Assembly: GCF_036227225.1 (NCBI RefSeq)
Contig: NZ_CP109444.1
Coordinates: forward strand, 9,591,501 to 9,655,500
Reading direction: 5' to 3'
DNA: 64,000 bases
From: Streptomyces sp. NBC_01478
GTDB lineage: Bacteria > Actinomycetota > Actinomycetes > Streptomycetales > Streptomycetaceae
The notes beneath the pieces were generated by a model. It searched no databases and was not told the origin of the DNA. It saw only the letters and a list, made by a program, of their open reading frames with translations. Numbering within the stretch: position 1 is the stretch's first letter; each line of letters starts with the position of its first letter. Below, one piece after another: positions 60,013-64,000 of the stretch. Both the position numbers and the translations under genes were made by a program.

Positions 60013-61016
60013 GTGCGACTGTGACGAGCACTGTCACCCCGGAGGCCGCCGTGCGGAAGAACCCTTCCGACCCGGCGGCCCCCGGCCCGCGCCGGCGGCG
60101 CGGCGAACGGATCCGCCGCATCGGACTGCCGTACCTGCTGCTCCTGCCCGCCCTGTTCCTCGAACTCCTGGTCCACCTGGTGCCGATGGTCATCGGCATC
60201 GTCATGAGCTTCAAGGAGCTCACCCAGTTCTACATCCGCGACTGGGGCACCGCGCCCTGGTCCGGCTTCGACAACTACAAGGTCTCGGTGGACTTCAGCG
60301 CCCCCGTCGGCAAGGCGCTCCTCCACTCCTTCTTCGTCACCGTCGGCTTCACCCTGCTCTCGGTCGCCTTCTGCTGGCTCCTCGGCACGGTCACCGCGAT
60401 CTACCTGCAGGACAACTTCCGCGGCCGGGGCTTTCTGAGAGCGCTCTTCCTCATCCCGTACGCGCTCCCGGTCTACGCGGCCGTGATCACCTGGGTGTTC
60501 ATGTTCCAGCACGACAACGGCCTGGTGAACCACGTCCTGCACGATCAACTGCACATCACGAGCAAGCCGTCGTTCTGGCTGATCGGCGACAACAGCTTCT
60601 ACGCCCTGCTGATCGTGCACGTGTGGAAGGGCTGGCCGTTCGCCTTCCTCATCGTGATGGCCGGCCTGCAGAACATCCCCAAGGAGCTGTACGAGGCGGC
60701 CTCGATCGACGGCGCCGGCCTGCTGCAGCAGATCCGCCGCATCACCCTGCCGTCACTGCGCCCGGTCAACCAGGTGCTGGTCCTCGTCCTGTTCCTGTGG
60801 ACGTTCAACGACTTCAACACGCCGTACGTCCTGTTCGGCAGGGCGGCCCCCGAGGCGGCCGACCTCATCTCGGTGCACATCTACCAAGCCTCGTTCGTCA
60901 CCTGGAACTTCGGCACGGGCTCGGCGATGTCGGTCCTGCTGCTCCTGTTCCTGCTCGTCGTCACCGGCGTGTATCTCGTGTTCACCTCACGCGGACGGAA
61001 AGCGGCCGATGTCTAG
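60009..61016 (+). CDS. Sugar ABC transporter permease 1 (CebF/MalF-like)
   Basis: 335 residues from GTG 60009, overlapping the previous gene by 4 bp. Six membrane segments, from LPYLLLLPALFLELLVHLVP on, after a basic N-terminal tail. The EAA loop reads ELYEAASIDGAGLLQQIRRITLPSLRP, as in MalF-type permeases. Partner of the permease at 61009, which starts before this gene ends. No ATPase gene is in the operon; such Streptomyces importers usually borrow the shared MsiK ATPase. Confidence 0.94.
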   Translation: MSATVTSTVTPEAAVRKNPSDPAAPGPRRRRGERIRRIGLPYLLLLPALFLELLVHLVPMVIGIVMSFKELTQFYIRDWGTAPWSGFDNYKVSVDFSAPVGKALLHSFFVTVGFTLLSVAFCWLLGTVTAIYLQDNFRGRGFLRALFLIPYALPVYAAVITWVFMFQHDNGLVNHVLHDQLHITSKPSFWLIGDNSFYALLIVHVWKGWPFAFLIVMAGLQNIPKELYEAASIDGAGLLQQIRRITLPSLRPVNQVLVLVLFLWTFNDFNTPYVLFGRAAPEAADLISVHIYQASFVTWNFGTGSAMSVLLLLFLLVVTGVYLVFTSRGRKAADV

Positions 61017-61869
61017 CCCCACCTCACCCATGGCCCCGCCCCGCTCCTTCATCTGGTCGCGGCGGATCTTCCTCACCCTGCTCACCGGCTTCGTCCTGGT
61101 GCCGGTGTACGTCATGCTCTCCAGCTCCCTGAAACCGCTCTCGGACGTCACGGGCAAGTTCCGCTGGCTGCCGAGCGGGCTCACGATCCGCCCGTACATC
61201 GACATCTGGTCGACGGTCCCGCTCGCGAAGTACTTCATGAACTCGCTGATCGTGTCCGTCGCCGCGACCCTCTGCTCGGTGGTGATCGCGGTCTTCGCCG
61301 CGTACGCCGTCAGCCGCTACGAGTTCCGCGGCAAACGCGTCTTCACGGTCACCGTCCTGTCGACGCAGATGTTCCCCGGCATCCTCTTCCTCCTCCCGCT
61401 GTTCCTCCTCTACGTCAACATCGGCAACGCCACGGGCATCGCCCTGTTCGGCTCGCGCGGCGGGCTGATCCTGACGTATCTGACCTTCTCGCTCCCGTTC
61501 TCCATCTGGATGCTGATCGGCTACTTCGACTCCGTGCCACGGGACTTGGACGAGGCCGCGCTGGTGGACGGCTGCGGACCGCTCGGCGCGCTGCTGCGCG
61601 TCGTCGTCCCCGCCGCGATCCCCGGCATCGTCGCGGTCGCCGTCTACGCCTTCATGACCGCGTGGGGCGAGGTCCTCTTCGCCTCCGTGATGACCAACGA
61701 CGCCACCCGCACGCTGGCCGTCGGACTGCAGGGCTACTCCACGCTCAACGACGTGTACTGGAACCAGATCATGGCCGCCTCGCTGGTCGTCAGCGTGCCC
61801 GTGGTCGCCGGCTTCCTGCTGCTCCAGCGCTATCTCGTCGCCGGGCTGACGGCGGGCGCCGTCAAGTGA
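61009..61869 (+). CDS. Sugar ABC transporter permease 2 (CebG/MalG-like)
   Basis: 286 residues from ATG 61009, overlapping permease 1 by 8 bp. Six membrane segments are seen, including [20 protein letters not shown] and [20 protein letters not shown]. The EAA loop is [28 protein letters not shown]. It completes the membrane part of the importer. The gap to the beta-glucosidase is 38 bp. Confidence 0.94.
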   Translation: MSSPTSPMAPPRSFIWSRRIFLTLLTGFVLVPVYVMLSSSLKPLSDVTGKFRWLPSGLTIRPYIDIWSTVPLAKYFMNSLIVSVAATLCSVVIAVFAAYAVSRYEFRGKRVFTVTVLSTQMFPGILFLLPLFLLYVNIGNATGIALFGSRGGLILTYLTFSLPFSIWMLIGYFDSVPRDLDEAALVDGCGPLGALLRVVVPAAIPGIVAVAVYAFMTAWGEVLFASVMTNDATRTLAVGLQGYSTLNDVYWNQIMAASLVVSVPVVAGFLLLQRYLVAGLTAGAVK

Positions 61870-61907
61870 CCCACCCGACCAACTCCGCTGACCGTAAAGG
61901 GACTTCA

Positions 61908-63266
<1,359 letters not shown>

Positions 63267-63276
63267 CCGAGACCGT

Positions 63277-63314
63277 CCCGGTGGGTGCGGGTGGGGGAGC
63301 CCCCGCCCACCGGG
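63277..63314 (+). terminator. Terminator of the beta-glucoside operon
   Basis: CCCGGTGGG (63277-63285) pairs with CCCACCGGG (63306-63314), with a further GGGGG/CCCCC stem inside. Confidence 0.75.
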
Positions 63315-63394
63315 GCACCATCAACCCCATGTGTGTCATGTGCACGTCATCACGATCACCCCCAGAAGGAGTTCCGCCCCTCAAGGAGACCCGC

Positions 63395-64000
63395 ATGCCC
63401 ACCCGCACCCTGCTCACGGCGCTCACCGCGCTGGCCCTGCTCACCGCCACCCCGGCCCTCGCCGCCCCCGCCCCGCAGGCCGCCGTCGCGGCGACCTGGG
63501 ACACCGACCGCGCGGCCGCCGCCTACGCCGCGAACCCGGCCGCCGTCACCGCCTCCGGCAGCGAGAACGCCGGCACCACCCCCGGCCTCGCCTTCGACGG
63601 CGACGGATCGACCCGCTGGTCCAGCAACTTCGCCGACGACGCCTGGATCCGCCTCGACCTCGGCACCACCCTCCGCGTCGACCGCGTCACCCTCGACTGG
63701 GAGGCCGCCTACGGCAAGAGATACGTCCTGGAGATCTCGAAGAACGGCGCCGACTGGACCCCCTTCTACACGGAGACGGCCGGCACCGGAGGCTCGGTCA
63801 CCACGAGCACGTACCCCCAGGAAGTGACGGGCCGTTACATCCGCTTGCGCGGTTTGGAACGTGCCACGCCCTACGGCTACTCCCTCTACTCCTTCAAGGT
63901 CTACGGCGGCGAACCGGCCCCCACCTCCACGACCCGCACCAACCTCGCCCTGAATCACCCGGCGTACTCCAACTACTACCAGCACAACGGCAATTCACCG
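63395..64000 (+). CDS. Secreted protein with F5/8 type C (CBM32-like) domains, 5' part
   Basis: ATG 63395 follows AAGGAGACC. 202 codons are visible; the frame is open at the window end. A signal peptide of about 25 residues (TLLTALTALALLTATPALAAP) is followed by a discoidin-type domain: VTASGSENAGTTPGLAFDGD, GSTRWSSNFADDAWIRLDLG, VDRVTLDWEAAYGKRYVLEI, ITG-like VTGRYIRLRG and YSLYSFKVYGG. After a Pro/Thr linker a second such domain begins (NLALNHPAYSN). In Streptomyces this layout often precedes a glycoside hydrolase; its place after the beta-glucan locus suggests another polysaccharide enzyme, but the catalytic part is not in view. Confidence 0.88.
   Translation, partial: MPTRTLLTALTALALLTATPALAAPAPQAAVAATWDTDRAAAAYAANPAAVTASGSENAGTTPGLAFDGDGSTRWSSNFADDAWIRLDLGTTLRVDRVTLDWEAAYGKRYVLEISKNGADWTPFYTETAGTGGSVTTSTYPQEVTGRYIRLRGLERATPYGYSLYSFKVYGGEPAPTSTTRTNLALNHPAYSNYYQHNGNSP

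Overview
The window is chromosomal DNA from a high-GC actinomycete, almost certainly Streptomyces or a close relative. Support: roughly 70 percent GC with G/C-ending codons, frequent GTG and TTG starts next to purine-rich ribosome binding sites, many secreted polysaccharide hydrolases, DasR-type chitinase operators, F420-type luciferase-like oxidoreductases, large ATPase-LuxR regulators and a WD40 STAND protein. There is no rRNA, CRISPR array, intact insertion sequence or prophage. One tRNA-Leu(GAG) is present.

Layout. 0-2.7 kb: end of an unknown gene, an LLM oxidoreductase divergent from its likely MarR regulator, tRNA-Leu, a decayed carbohydrate-binding-module fragment and a small Smr protein. 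2.8-8.7 kb: secreted enzymes (SGNH esterase, penicillin-acylase-type amidase, GH19 chitinase with two DasR-like sites) and a DUF4232-like lipoprotein. 9-24.9 kb: regulators beside small-molecule enzymes (ATPase-LuxR; Gfo/Idh/MocA dehydrogenase divergent from a LacI repressor; M19 dipeptidase; ECF sigma factor; alpha/beta hydrolases; GNAT; a second ATPase-LuxR; TRZ/ATZ amidohydrolase; AraC; phosphotriesterase-like hydrolase). 25-28.2 kb: an alpha/beta hydrolase pseudogene broken by a 7-bp duplication, a GH26-like hydrolase and a GH53 galactanase with two LacI-type operators. 28.5-33.6 kb: an ABC exporter pair, a NarL-type two-component system and a secreted beta-propeller protein.

33.8-48.1 kb is the most striking part. 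Fourteen genes on one strand, mostly overlapping or separated by a few bases, end at a strong hairpin. They encode a NitT/TauT-type importer (ATPase first, solute-binding protein and permease last) around catabolic enzymes: CoxG-like protein, HpcH/HpaI aldolase, a LigJ-like 4-oxalomesaconate hydratase, a ThDP enzyme, three divergent 4,5-dihydroxyphthalate-decarboxylase-like proteins, a DUF3500 protein, a LigI-like amidohydrolase, a FadR/GntR regulator and a type-B carboxylesterase. Three FadR-type operators lie upstream. This looks like an uncharacterised pathway taking up an ester or polycarboxylate and feeding it through oxalomesaconate chemistry to central metabolites.

48.2-64 kb: a small secreted protein, an HTH-STAND-14xWD40 protein, an NlpC/P60 hydrolase, an EF-G paralogue preceded by a possible leader peptide, a small monooxygenase, then a beta-glucan locus: a GH55 exo-beta-1,3-glucanase divergent from a CebEFG-like sugar importer operon with a GH1 beta-glucosidase. 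The window ends inside a secreted F5/8-type-C domain protein.

A palindromic 10-mer family, GGA(A/C)CG(G/T)TCC, recurs 17 times across coding and non-coding DNA, often at rare codons, and is not explained by the genes.
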